A stretch of 52,607 bases of DNA from JANPCX01 sp031431125 (GCA_031431125.1 JANPCX010000027.1:1-52607); one strand, 5' to 3'; shown: positions 1-5,422, counted from the first letter of the stretch. Notes: generated by a model from the sequence alone, not told the origin. Made by a program: numbers and translations.

Positions 1-633
1 CTGGCCAGCCTGCCCGCCGCACTGCGCGGCAAGGCCAGCGGATTGCTGCAATCCAGCCCGGCGCGCCGGCCGGAGGCCAAAACCAGCCGACACCTGAGGG
101 CGCTGATGGTGGGCCACTTGCGGGACCTACAATCACCGCAAACTTATTTTGAGGCGGCGCGCCGGCTGGCCGGCCGAGCCGACATCCTGCTCGACCACAT
201 CGGCGCTGATCTTGATCCGGCGCTTGGCGCCCAGGCCCAGGCGCTGGCCGCCGCCTGCCCGCACTACCGCTGGCTGGGCGCCCAGCCCCATGCCGCCACC
301 CGGGCCCGCATCCAGGCCGCCCATGTGCTGGTGCACGCCAGCCGGATGGAGGGCGGCGCACATGTGGTCATGGAAGCGGTGCGCAGCGGCACGCCGGTGC
401 TGGCTTCACGCATCCCGGGCAATATCGGCATGCTCGGCACGAGCTACGGCGGCTACTTTGAACCAGGGGATGCGGCAGGGCTTTGCGAGTTGCTTCTGCA
501 CTGCCGCGACGATCGGACTATGCTGCCTGCGTTGCAGGCGCAATGTGCCAAGCGTGCACCGTTGTTCGACCCCGCGCGAGAACGTGCAACGCTGCACCGC
601 CTGCTCGCCGAACTGCTGGAGACATCGACATGA
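1..633 (+). CDS. senB: SenB-like selenosugar synthase (glycosyltransferase), 5' end outside window
   Basis: The reading frame is open from base 1, so only the C-terminal 210 residues are visible. They form a GT-B nucleotide-sugar binding half: a VGHLRD-type strand near residue 37, and an E-x7-E donor-binding motif (EGGAHVVMEA, about residues 117-126) followed by GTPVLASRIPGN. This looks like the family I know as TIGR04348, which includes SenB, the enzyme joining selenophosphate to UDP-GlcNAc to make a selenosugar in selenoneine synthesis. Its stop codon overlaps the start of a selD homologue (ATGA), which matches the senB-senC order. The senA (EgtB-like) partner would lie upstream and cannot be seen. 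The family is well supported; the selenoneine role is inferred from the selD neighbour. Confidence 0.8.
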   Translation: MASLPAALRGKASGLLQSSPARRPEAKTSRHLRALMVGHLRDLQSPQTYFEAARRLAGRADILLDHIGADLDPALGAQAQALAAACPHYRWLGAQPHAATRARIQAAHVLVHASRMEGGAHVVMEAVRSGTPVLASRIPGNIGMLGTSYGGYFEPGDAAGLCELLLHCRDDRTMLPALQAQCAKRAPLFDPARERATLHRLLAELLETST

Positions 634-1697
634 ACGCCCCTGAAAAACCCACCGAGCCCCGCCTCACGTCGCTGTCGCACGGCGGCGGCTGCGGCTGCAA
701 GATCGCGCCCGGCGTGCTCAGCGAAATCCTCAAGGGCACCAGCCAGATGCCGGTGCCCAAAGAATTGCTGGTCGGCATCGAAACCGCCGACGACGCCGCG
801 GTGTATCAGTTGAACGACGAGCAGGCGCTGATCGCGACGACCGACTTCTTCATGCCGATCGTCGACGACCCTTACGACTTCGGCCGCATCGCCGCCACCA
901 ATGCCATCAGCGATGTCTACGCCATGGGCGGAACCCCCATCATGGCCTTGGCCCTGGTGGGCATGCCTATCAAGGTGCTGTCCACACAAACCATCGGCCG
1001 CGTGCTCGAAGGCGGCGCGTCGATGTGCCGTGCGGCGGGCATTCCGATTGCCGGTGGTCATACGATTGATTCGGTCGAAGCCATTTACGGCCTGGTGGCC
1101 CTGGGCCTGGTGCACCCGAAACGCGTCAAACGCAACGCCGACGCCAGGCCTGGTGACGTGCTGGTGCTCGGCAAGCCGATCGGTGTCGGCGTGATGTCGG
1201 CGGCTTTGAAGAAAGACCTGCTCGGTGCCGCCGGCTACGACCACATGATCGCTGTCACCACCCAGCTCAACACCCCCGGCCCTGACTTGGCCGCCTTGGC
1301 CGGCGTGCATGCGCTGACCGACGTCACCGGGTTTGGGCTGGCAGGCCACGCGCTGGAGCTGGCACGTGGGGCGAAATGCCAGGTGCAAATTGACTGGCCC
1401 GCCGTGCCGCTCTTGCCTGGCGTGTTGCAGTCGGCCGAACAAGGTTGCATCACTGGGGCGTCAAGCCGCAACTGGGCGGCTTATGGTGCAGAGATCGCCC
1501 TGCCCGACAGCTTCAGCCCTGTTCAACAAGCCTTGCTGTCCGACCCGCAGACCAGCGGTGGCTTGTTGGTGTCGTGTGAGGCTTCAGCGGTTGGCGAGGT
1601 GATGGACGTATTCCGCCGCCATGGGTTTGCCCACGCAACGCCTATAGGTCAAGTCCTGGCGATGCCCACTGAAGGCCCACGTCTGCAGATTCGCTAA
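630..1697 (+). CDS. selD: Selenide, water dikinase (SelD/SenC)
   Basis: Makes selenophosphate from selenide and ATP. The ATG at 630 was chosen because it overlaps the upstream stop as ATGA and gives 355 residues, close to the E. coli length. The catalytic loop is present (SHGGGCGCK, Cys21 and Lys24, equivalent to E. coli Cys17 and Lys20), as are DFFMPIVDDP with FGRIAATNAISD, the GGHTIDS segment, DVTGFGL and the late DPQTSGGLL motif, so it looks fully active. The active-site residue is an ordinary Cys (TGC), not selenocysteine. The tight coupling to a SenB-like gene suggests its product feeds selenoneine synthesis (SenC role). A general role in selenoprotein or selenouridine synthesis is not excluded. 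Confidence 0.93.
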   Translation: MNAPEKPTEPRLTSLSHGGGCGCKIAPGVLSEILKGTSQMPVPKELLVGIETADDAAVYQLNDEQALIATTDFFMPIVDDPYDFGRIAATNAISDVYAMGGTPIMALALVGMPIKVLSTQTIGRVLEGGASMCRAAGIPIAGGHTIDSVEAIYGLVALGLVHPKRVKRNADARPGDVLVLGKPIGVGVMSAALKKDLLGAAGYDHMIAVTTQLNTPGPDLAALAGVHALTDVTGFGLAGHALELARGAKCQVQIDWPAVPLLPGVLQSAEQGCITGASSRNWAAYGAEIALPDSFSPVQQALLSDPQTSGGLLVSCEASAVGEVMDVFRRHGFAHATPIGQVLAMPTEGPRLQIR

Positions 1698-1731
1698 CGT
1701 CGCTGGCAGGTTGTAGGCGCACAAAAGACAA

Positions 1732-1761
1732 ATGGGGGTGCCCCGTCAAGGTCACCCCCAT
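1732..1761 (-). terminator. Hairpin between convergent selD and HNH genes
   Basis: Nine-base arms (ATGGGGGTG at 1732-1740 and its complement at 1753-1761) enclose a 12-base loop. Read leftward the hairpin is followed by TTTGTCTTTTG, so it probably ends the HNH and tRNA-array transcript. Read rightward there is no T-run. Confidence 0.6.
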
Positions 1762-1762
1762 G

Positions 1763-2320
1763 TCAGTTTCGCAGTCGGCTGTGCGATGGCACGCCTTGAA
1801 TCAAGTAGTCCATCTGGTCCGCGAGGATCTTGCGCTTCTCCAGAATGAAGGCCTCGTGCACATTGGGCACATAGGGCACATAGACCAGAGGCATGCCCGC
1901 TTCTTCAGGCGTGCGGTTCGCCTTGATGCCGTTGCAGCTGGCGCAGGACGACACCAAGTTCGCCCAACTCCAAGGCCCGCCACGCGACTCGGGAATCACG
2001 TGGTCAGCGGTGAGCTCTGATTCGCGGTAGACGCTGGCGCAGTAAGCGCAGGTGTAGCGGTCGCGTTTGAACAAACGTGAGCGCTCGCAAGCCATGGGCC
2101 GATAGGCGCGTGAAGCATGGGCTTCACCGCGAATCGCCACGATGGGCGGCAGCGCGAGCACAGACTGAACTCCGGTCAAAGCGTTCACACCACCACGCAA
2201 CACGGTGAAGGGCTCGCCCACAGACCAAGCCACCTTGCCCGAGGTCAAATAGTGGGCGGCTTTGTCAAAGTCCAGCCATTGCTGCGGAGTGCCCGCGACA
2301 TCGAGTTGAAGCACATTCAT
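1763..2320 (-). CDS. HNH endonuclease family protein
   Basis: 185 residues. The ATG at 2320 was chosen because GAAGGAGGG precedes it; longer readings run into the tRNA-Gln gene. The C-terminal half is an HNH fold: zinc pair CAYC (91-94), catalytic stretch DHVIPESRGG starting at 106, second zinc pair CASC (126-129), then N130 and KANRTPEEAG. The N-terminal 70 residues are the conserved extension usual in stand-alone betaproteobacterial HNH proteins; I know of no defined substrate. The gene lies only 72 bases after the last tRNA of the array with no terminator between, so it may be read from the array transcript. Such proteins are often general nucleases, not homing enzymes, and nothing here shows which. 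Confidence 0.85.
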   Translation of the reverse strand: MNVLQLDVAGTPQQWLDFDKAAHYLTSGKVAWSVGEPFTVLRGGVNALTGVQSVLALPPIVAIRGEAHASRAYRPMACERSRLFKRDRYTCAYCASVYRESELTADHVIPESRGGPWSWANLVSSCASCNGIKANRTPEEAGMPLVYVPYVPNVHEAFILEKRKILADQMDYLIQGVPSHSRLRN

Positions 2321-2392
2321 CGAACCCTCCTTCTTGTTGTTGTGCCCCTGGGATGCGGGCAACTGAGTTGTATGCAAAACACTGATTTGTGC

Positions 2393-2465
2393 CGGGGGTG
2401 ACAGGATTCGAACCTGCGTGCGCCGGTTCAAAGCCGGCTATCTGAGGCCACTCGATTACACCCCT
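2393..2465 (-). tRNA. tRNA-Gln(TTG)
   Basis: A 73-base cloverleaf with anticodon stem GCCGG/CCGGC around loop CTTTGAA and T-loop TTCGAAT. Odd points: a 3-bp D-stem (ATC/GAT), a 4-base variable loop, an A1-C72 mismatch at the acceptor end, and GCA in place of an encoded CCA. A weak first pair is usual in tRNA-Gln. It is the last tRNA of the array. Confidence 0.8.
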
Positions 2466-2472
2466 CATGTGT

Positions 2473-2559
2473 TGGCGGAAGATAGAGGGATCGAACCTCT
2501 GAGCCCCTTGAGGAGCCACGGTTTAGCAAACCGCTGCATTGCCGCTCTGCCAATCTTCC
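2473..2559 (-). tRNA. tRNA-Ser(GCT)
   Basis: An 87-base class II tRNA with acceptor GGAAGAT/ATCTTCC, loop TTGCTAA with anticodon GCT, a long variable arm (GGCTCC...GGGGCTC), T-stem AGAGG/CCTCT and encoded CCA. All stems pair. Confidence 0.95.
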
Positions 2560-2635
2560 TGATGCGCTTGACGGCCGGCCTGTTTGCATTCACACAGCCA
2601 GGTGGTTTTGGATCTCGCTTGCCGTCAAAAATTAG

Positions 2636-2722
2636 TGGTGCCCAAGGGGGGCTTCGAACCCCCATGCCCCGAAGGGCGCCAGATTCTGAGTCTGGTACGT
2701 CTGCCAATTTCGCCACCTGGGC
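2636..2722 (-). tRNA. tRNA-Leu(CAG)
   Basis: An 87-base class II tRNA. The anticodon stem CCAGA/TCTGG encloses CTCAGAA (anticodon CAG), the variable arm GCCCTTCGGGGC is long, the T-stem is GGGGG/CCCCC, the discriminator is A and CCA is encoded. Confidence 0.95.
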
Positions 2723-2736
2723 ATCGATTCAATCAC

Positions 2737-2823
2737 TGGTGCCCGGGGCAGGGTTCGAACCTGCAAGGACTGTCGTCCTCCACCCGCTCAAGGTGGCGCG
2801 TCTGCCTGTTTCGCCACCCGGGC
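2737..2823 (-). tRNA. tRNA-Leu(GAG)
   Basis: An 87-base class II tRNA. The acceptor GCCCGGG/CCCGGGC is perfect, the anticodon stem CCACC/GGTGG encloses TTGAGCG (anticodon GAG), the variable arm is GGACGACAGTCC, and CCA is encoded. It lies 14 bases from the tRNA-Leu(CAG) gene. Confidence 0.95.
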
Positions 2824-2833
2824 GTTTTTTATC

Positions 2834-2907
2834 TGGAGGCGGTCATCAGATTCGAACTGATGTGGTTGGATTTGCAATCCAATGCCTGACCGCTGGGCTA
2901 GACCGCC
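2834..2907 (-). tRNA. tRNA-Cys(GCA)
   Basis: 74 bases. Acceptor GGCGGTC/GACCGCC, anticodon stem TTGGA/TCCAA around TTGCAAA (GCA), T-stem ATCAG/CTGAT, U73 (the Cys identity base) and encoded CCA. Confidence 0.95.
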
Positions 2908-2926
2908 AAAAATGTTTGTTGTTGTA

Positions 2927-3002
2927 TGGTGGTGATGAAGGGGCTTGAACCCATGACCTGCCGCCTATGAAACGGCCGCTCTACCGACTGAGCTACATCA
3001 CC
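2927..3002 (-). tRNA. tRNA with CAT anticodon (Met elongator or Ile2)
   Basis: 76 bases. Acceptor GGTGATG/CATCACC, D-arm GCTC/GAGC, anticodon stem GCCGT/GCGGC around TTCATAG (CAT), encoded ACCA. The T-stem ATGGG/CCCTT has a U-U mismatch. G1-C72 excludes initiator tRNA. Elongator Met and lysidine-modified Ile cannot be told apart from the sequence alone. Confidence 0.85.
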
Positions 3003-3067
3003 CGAATGTGAACCGTCACCTGACAGTTTGGAAGCGACGCAGCCGCAAAAAAACTGCTGCGAACGTT

Positions 3068-3143
3068 TGGCGGGCACTGAGGGCATCGAACCCCCAACCT
3101 CTGGTTTTGGAGACCAGCGCTCTGCCAATTGAGCTAAGCACCC
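3068..3143 (-). tRNA. tRNA-Trp(CCA)
   Basis: 76 bases. Acceptor GGGTGCT/AGTGCCC, anticodon stem CTGGT/ACCAG around CTCCAAA (CCA), T-stem GGGGG/CCCTC with one wobble, G73 and encoded CCA. The housekeeping tRNA-Trp of this group usually sits near secE, so this may be a second copy. Confidence 0.93.
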
Positions 3144-3155
3144 GGAAAGTGAAGT

Positions 3156-3228
3156 TGGAGCGGGCGACGAGATTCGAACCCGTCTGTGCCGGTTTGGAAG
3201 ACCGACTGTTCACCAATTGACCACCCGC
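3156..3228 (-). tRNA. tRNA-Gly(TCC), short D-arm
   Basis: 73 bases including CCA, three fewer than usual. Acceptor GCGGGTG/CGCCCGC, loop CTTCCAA (anticodon TCC), T-stem ACGGG/CTCGT and U73 fit Gly. The D-region lacks the usual U8 and a clean D-stem, so this copy looks slightly degenerate. Confidence 0.85.
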
Positions 3229-3268
3229 AAAAAATTGAAGTCTTCGCATCGCTGGACATCACTGAATT

Positions 3269-3355
3269 TGGCTCCGACGGCAGGCTTCGAACCTGCAATT
3301 GCGTTGCTGCGCCTGGTTAACAGCCAGGTGGGTCTACCGGTTCCCCCACATCGGA
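3269..3355 (-). tRNA. tRNA-Asn(GTT) with unusually long variable arm
   Basis: 87 bases. Acceptor TCCGATG/CGTCGGA, D-stem GGG/CCC, anticodon stem CCTGG/CCAGG around CTGTTAA (GTT), T-stem GCAGG/CCTGC, G73 and encoded CCA. The variable region is about 15 bases (CGCAGCAACGCAATT). Bacterial tRNA-Asn is normally class I with 4-5 bases there; long arms belong to Leu, Ser, Tyr and Sec. The anticodon reads clearly; function is uncertain. Confidence 0.8.
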
Positions 3356-3420
3356 TTTGATCGTTGAAACTTGTTCATCACAGGCTGCAAAGCGGGCTGT
3401 GATGAACACTCTCAATAAGC

Positions 3421-3498
3421 TGGTGGGGGCACCCGGCTTCGAACCGAGAACCTACCGGTTAAAAGCCGGTTGCTCTGAACCAATTGAGCTATGCCCCC
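3421..3498 (-). tRNA. tRNA-Lys(TTT)
   Basis: 78 bases. Acceptor GGGGGCA/TGCCCCC, anticodon stem ACCGG/CCGGT around CTTTTAA (TTT), T-stem CTCGG/CCGGG, encoded ACCA. The D-loop is slightly enlarged. Confidence 0.94.
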
Positions 3499-3594
3499 CT
3501 GGGTTTTGGTATGTCGTTTTGTCTTCTATTCGTGACAGCGTTCCCAGCAATCTTCATTGCAGAAAACGCTCCGTTGGTGTTCTACAAATCACCC

Positions 3595-3682
3595 TGGTGG
3601 ATGCGGATGGATTCGAACCACCGCGGCCCCGAAGGGCACCCGGTTTACAGCCGGGTTCTTTCAACCGCTCAGACACGCATCC
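3595..3682 (-). tRNA. tRNA-Tyr(GTA)
   Basis: An 88-base class II tRNA. Acceptor GGATGCG/CGCATCC, anticodon stem CCCGG/CCGGG around CTGTAAA (GTA), long variable arm with GCCCTTCGGGGC, encoded ACCA. Confidence 0.95.
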
Positions 3683-3742
3683 AATTTGTTCACTGGTTTC
3701 TATCGGGGGGTGCACATTCGAACACCAACCGCCCTTCATATC

Positions 3743-3819
3743 TGGTGGAGGATGCCGGGTTCGAACCGGCAACCTTCTGCGTGCAAGGCAGCTGCGCTTC
3801 CAAATTGCGCCAATCCCCC
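3743..3819 (-). tRNA. tRNA-Ala(TGC)
   Basis: 77 bases. Acceptor GGGGGAT/ATCCTCC carries the G3-U70 pair that defines alanine identity, the D-stem is GCGC/GCGC, the loop is CTTGCAC (TGC), the T-stem is GCCGG/CCGGC and ACCA is encoded. The outermost anticodon-stem pair is a G-A mismatch. Confidence 0.9.
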
Positions 3820-4066
3820 ATGTGGAGTCTTTCAACCACTTCGGCTGTGTCCAAGCGCGAGCACACAAAGGTCTTGTGTGGGTGCTCTCGCTGCACGCGG
3901 GCCAGCCGCGCACATCCCGCTCAACCATTCCCGTGGTTGCGTCAAAGCGGAGTGCAAGGGCACCCCCGAAGTGGAGCAGGCAGCGGGGATCGAACCCGCG
4001 ACTTTCGCGTTGGCAACGCACTCCTCTGCCCACGTAGAACCTATCCGTCAATAAGACAGCCCTGCG

Positions 4067-4165
4067 CCGGGGTTCCACAGGCCACAGGCGTAGGAGCGAG
4101 CCGCGCCGTGGTGTACATCACCACAAGCGGGTTGCGACACCCGCCTGTGGCCTGTGGGGCCCCGG
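4067..4165. repeat. Nested foldback A within element 1
   Basis: Arms at 4067-4090 and 4142-4165 match at 22 of 24 positions (shared part CCACAGGCCACAGGCG). A perfect 6-bp hairpin (GTGGTG/CACCAC, 4108-4124) sits in the middle, followed by AAGCGGGTTGCG, a weak echo of the core block seen in foldback B. Confidence 0.8.
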
Positions 4166-4174
4166 CCCGAAGGG

Positions 4175-4272
4175 TTGTGACGACAAAGCGCGTCTGCGGC
4201 GTTGCAACCCTTGCCCAGGGGTAGACCCTGGGCGGCGGCTTGCGCCTTGCATCCATCGCTTTGTCGTCACAA
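4175..4272. repeat. Nested foldback B within element 1, carries the shared core
   Basis: Perfect 16-base arms (4175-4190 and 4257-4272). Between them lie GCGGCGTTGCAA (from about 4195), a perfect 8-bp hairpin GCCCAGGG/CCCTGGGC (4213-4233), and GCGGCTTGCGCCTTGC (ending 4250). The same three-part layout recurs at 52499-52550 and, inverted, at about 9029-9078. Confidence 0.85.
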
Positions 4273-4363
4273 CGCAGGGCTGTCTTATTGACGGAAAGGT
4301 TCTTAGGTACGCCTGCATGGTGCGAACCACTCAAGCAGCCAGTGCTGCCGAGCGTTCGCGTTG

Positions 4364-4378
4364 AATTGTTAAAGAGCA
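4364..4378 (-). promoter_or_regulatory. boxA-type antitermination site ahead of the tRNA array
   Basis: On the minus strand this reads TGCTCTTTAACAATT, the rRNA-leader boxA consensus bound by NusB/NusE. It lies 48 bases upstream of the 5' end of the split tRNA-Gly. It suggests the array is one long transcript protected from early termination, as in rRNA operons. I could not pick out a confident promoter between it and the hairpin at 4498-4529. Two small palindromes (GATTGC/GCAATC and GAATC/GATTC) lie just upstream. Confidence 0.75.
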
Positions 4379-4451
4379 AAGCCTCGGCCGATGCCAGGGC
4401 TGGGTGATTGCGCTCGCCAAGCGGCAATCGTTGAATCTGTCGATTCGGTGC

Positions 4452-4467
4452 GGCGTTAAAAAACGCC
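4452..4467. other. Small hairpin GGCGTT/AACGCC
   Basis: Perfect 6-bp arms around AAAA in the stretch between the terminator at 4498 and boxA. It could be part of the array leader RNA. No function can be assigned. Confidence 0.4.
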
Positions 4468-4490
4468 TTGATTGGAAAAACCCGAGCTGA

Positions 4491-4529
4491 AAAACAAAGA
4501 GGCCCGGTCCTTGTGGGAACCGGGCCTCT
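4491..4529 (-). terminator. Rho-independent terminator (leftward)
   Basis: Perfect 11-bp stem AGAGGCCCGGT/ACCGGGCCTCT (4498-4508 and 4519-4529) followed, reading leftward, by TTTGTTTT. It would insulate the tRNA array from leftward transcription starting near 4850, which supports a real transcript over the small ORF at 4579-4854. Confidence 0.8.
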
Positions 4530-4578
4530 CTTGGAGAGAGATTGGAGGGTGGTCGCCTAAGCGTTACCCTCTCCCGGT

Positions 4579-4854
4579 TCAGTCTGATACGCACCACCCC
4601 ACTGTTTGCCCGCGTTCAACAGCGAAAGCGGGGCGGCGGTGTTGGCGGGGCTGTGACTGCGGTAGAACGCGCTGAAACTGCCGCAATTCGCAAGCACGAA
4701 CGAACAGACAGTGGCCGACATCCCGCACAGGGATGCCAGTGGTGTCATTGAATCGTTTGCGAATTTCACGGTGAGTTCCAAGTGGGCTGGGTTCAAATGA
4801 GATGATCGCCACGCGACCATCAGAGTCAAAGTAAAGGTTGCAATACTTTTGCAA
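4579..4854 (-). CDS. Possible small basic protein, 91 aa, unknown
   Basis: Not a family I recognise. The frame is open with the TTG at 4854 as a candidate start; no ATG has a convincing ribosome site, so the start is uncertain. The text looks protein-like near the front (YFDSDGRVAIISFEPSPLG, then REIRKRFNDTTGIPVRDVG) and is rich in Arg and Gln later. Support for a real gene: a strong terminator follows 50 bases after its stop; TTGACG with TACTAT 19 bases later lies upstream in the right direction; and it diverges from an HTH-like gene across a palindrome-rich gap. Against it: no SD, short length, and competing frames. Confidence 0.35.
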   Translation of the reverse strand: MQKYCNLYFDSDGRVAIISFEPSPLGTHREIRKRFNDTTGIPVRDVGHCLFVRACELRQFQRVLPQSQPRQHRRPAFAVERGQTVGWCVSD

Positions 4855-4938
4855 CCGACAAACGAATAGTAAAGCAACTTTACTCTTTGCGTCAACCGAT
4901 GCGACAATAGATTCTGTAAAAAGTGAAGTTTCTTTACA
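4829..4938. promoter_or_regulatory. Palindrome-rich divergent control region
   Basis: Three palindromes lie between the divergent genes. The first is GGTTGCAA with its complement (4836-4843 and 4849-4856), the second is AGTAAAG-CAA-CTTTACT (4868-4884), and the third is TGTAAA/TTTACA (4915-4920 and 4933-4938). GTAAAG or CTTTAC half-sites occur at 4831, 4869, 4878 and 4932, with a GTAAAA variant at 4916. This is the layout of an autoregulated operator, and the HTH-like protein encoded just to the right is the obvious candidate ligand. Binding is inferred. Confidence 0.55.
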
Positions 4939-4942
4939 ACCC

Positions 4943-5401
4943 ATGTCAAAAACAAGCAGCCCATTGAGCAACAACCCTCCTGACAAGCCCGCGACCAACA
5001 TCACCACGACGCGGCAGCGCAATGCAAGACTTCTTTTTCAAGAGTACGCAGAAACGCAGCTCCTGGCCGGTGCTGCACCGAATGGGTTGGAGCAGGCCTT
5101 TGCGAAGACGATCCAGGTATCGCCCAGTATGTGGAGCCAGATCAAGAGCGCACGCCCCATCGGCGACAAGATTGCACGTCAGATTGAAGCCGCCTGCGCC
5201 AAACCCAAGGGTTGGATGGACGAAGACCGGGATCAAGGCACCAGCGGCGTGTCACAGGGCGAGCAACAAATACTGGCGCTGATGCTCAAAGCCTGGCGCG
5301 CTACCAACTCGGTCGGACGCAAGCACCTCAAACATCTGCTGCGTGAAGTGGCCGAGGGACGTGTCACGCCGGAGGCCCTAAAAACGATGCTGCGCGGTTG
5401 A
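4943..5401 (+). CDS. HTH-like DNA-binding protein (phage-repressor style), unknown
   Basis: 152 residues from the ATG at 4943 (MSKTSSPLSNN...); the longer frame upstream runs through the operator-like palindromes. No strong SD is seen. Residues about 30-90 (LFQEYAETQLL, then SPSMWSQIKSARPIGDKIARQIE and KPKGWMDE) resemble the helix-turn-helix and following helix of Cro/CI-type repressors, whose usual wording is IGDKLARKIE...GWLD. The C-terminal part (QQILALMLKAWR, then GRKHLKHLL) is helical and of unknown role. It faces the small ORF at 4579-4854 and is transcribed away from the tRNA array. I infer a small autoregulated transcription factor. A toxin-antitoxin or phage remnant origin is possible but not shown. 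Confidence 0.65.
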   Translation: MSKTSSPLSNNPPDKPATNITTTRQRNARLLFQEYAETQLLAGAAPNGLEQAFAKTIQVSPSMWSQIKSARPIGDKIARQIEAACAKPKGWMDEDRDQGTSGVSQGEQQILALMLKAWRATNSVGRKHLKHLLREVAEGRVTPEALKTMLRG

Positions 5402-5422
5402 AACGAGACACAGGCATCCTCT

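Larger units (their letters stand above)
4037..4303. mobile_element. Foldback (MITE-like) element 1 inside tRNA-Gly
   Basis: The 267-bp element has near-perfect terminal inverted repeats of about 30 bases (outer part GAACCT[A/T]TCCGTCAATAAG, continuing through GACAGCCCTGCG), with one mismatch and one offset base. TA flanks both ends (4035-4036 and 4304-4305), as expected for a two-base target duplication. There is no credible ORF and no transposase, so it would have to be moved in trans. Inside are two further foldbacks, one at 4067-4165 (24-base arms with two mismatches) and one at 4175-4272 (16-base perfect arms TTGTGACGACAAAGCG). The latter encloses the core shared with the other two elements. 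Confidence 0.85.
3972..4316 (-). pseudogene. tRNA-Gly(GCC) split by a 267-bp insertion in its D-arm
   Basis: The 3' part (3972-4036) has loop TTGCCAA (anticodon GCC), T-stem GCGGG/CCCGC, acceptor half TGCCTGC, U73 and CCA. Its expected 5' acceptor half GCAGGCG plus TACC appears only at 4306-4316. The two parts are separated by the inverted-repeat element at 4037-4303, flanked by TA on both sides. Removing the element and one TA leaves exactly 76 bases with a CCT/AGG D-stem. The gene is therefore a complete tRNA interrupted once. It would have been the first tRNA of the array after boxA. Confidence 0.88.

Noticed and set aside
630..1697. Possible selenocysteine in SelD
   Set aside because: The catalytic position is TGC (Cys) and there is no in-frame TGA.
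3694..3742. T-arm-like stretch (GTTCGAAT on the minus strand) between tRNA-Tyr and tRNA-Ala
   Set aside because: Only about 50 bases are free there, the stem does not pair around the loop, and no acceptor or anticodon arm can be found. It may be a 3' tRNA fragment but is not a gene.
3838..3970. Imperfect hairpin GCGAGCAC...GTGCTCTCGC between tRNA-Ala and the split tRNA-Gly
   Set aside because: Pairing is broken by several mismatches, there is no T-run and no terminal repeat; not enough for a terminator or element call.
2418..4427. Several open frames of 100-250 aa in the tRNA array and element 1
   Set aside because: They translate tRNA genes or inverted repeats and have no protein-like character.
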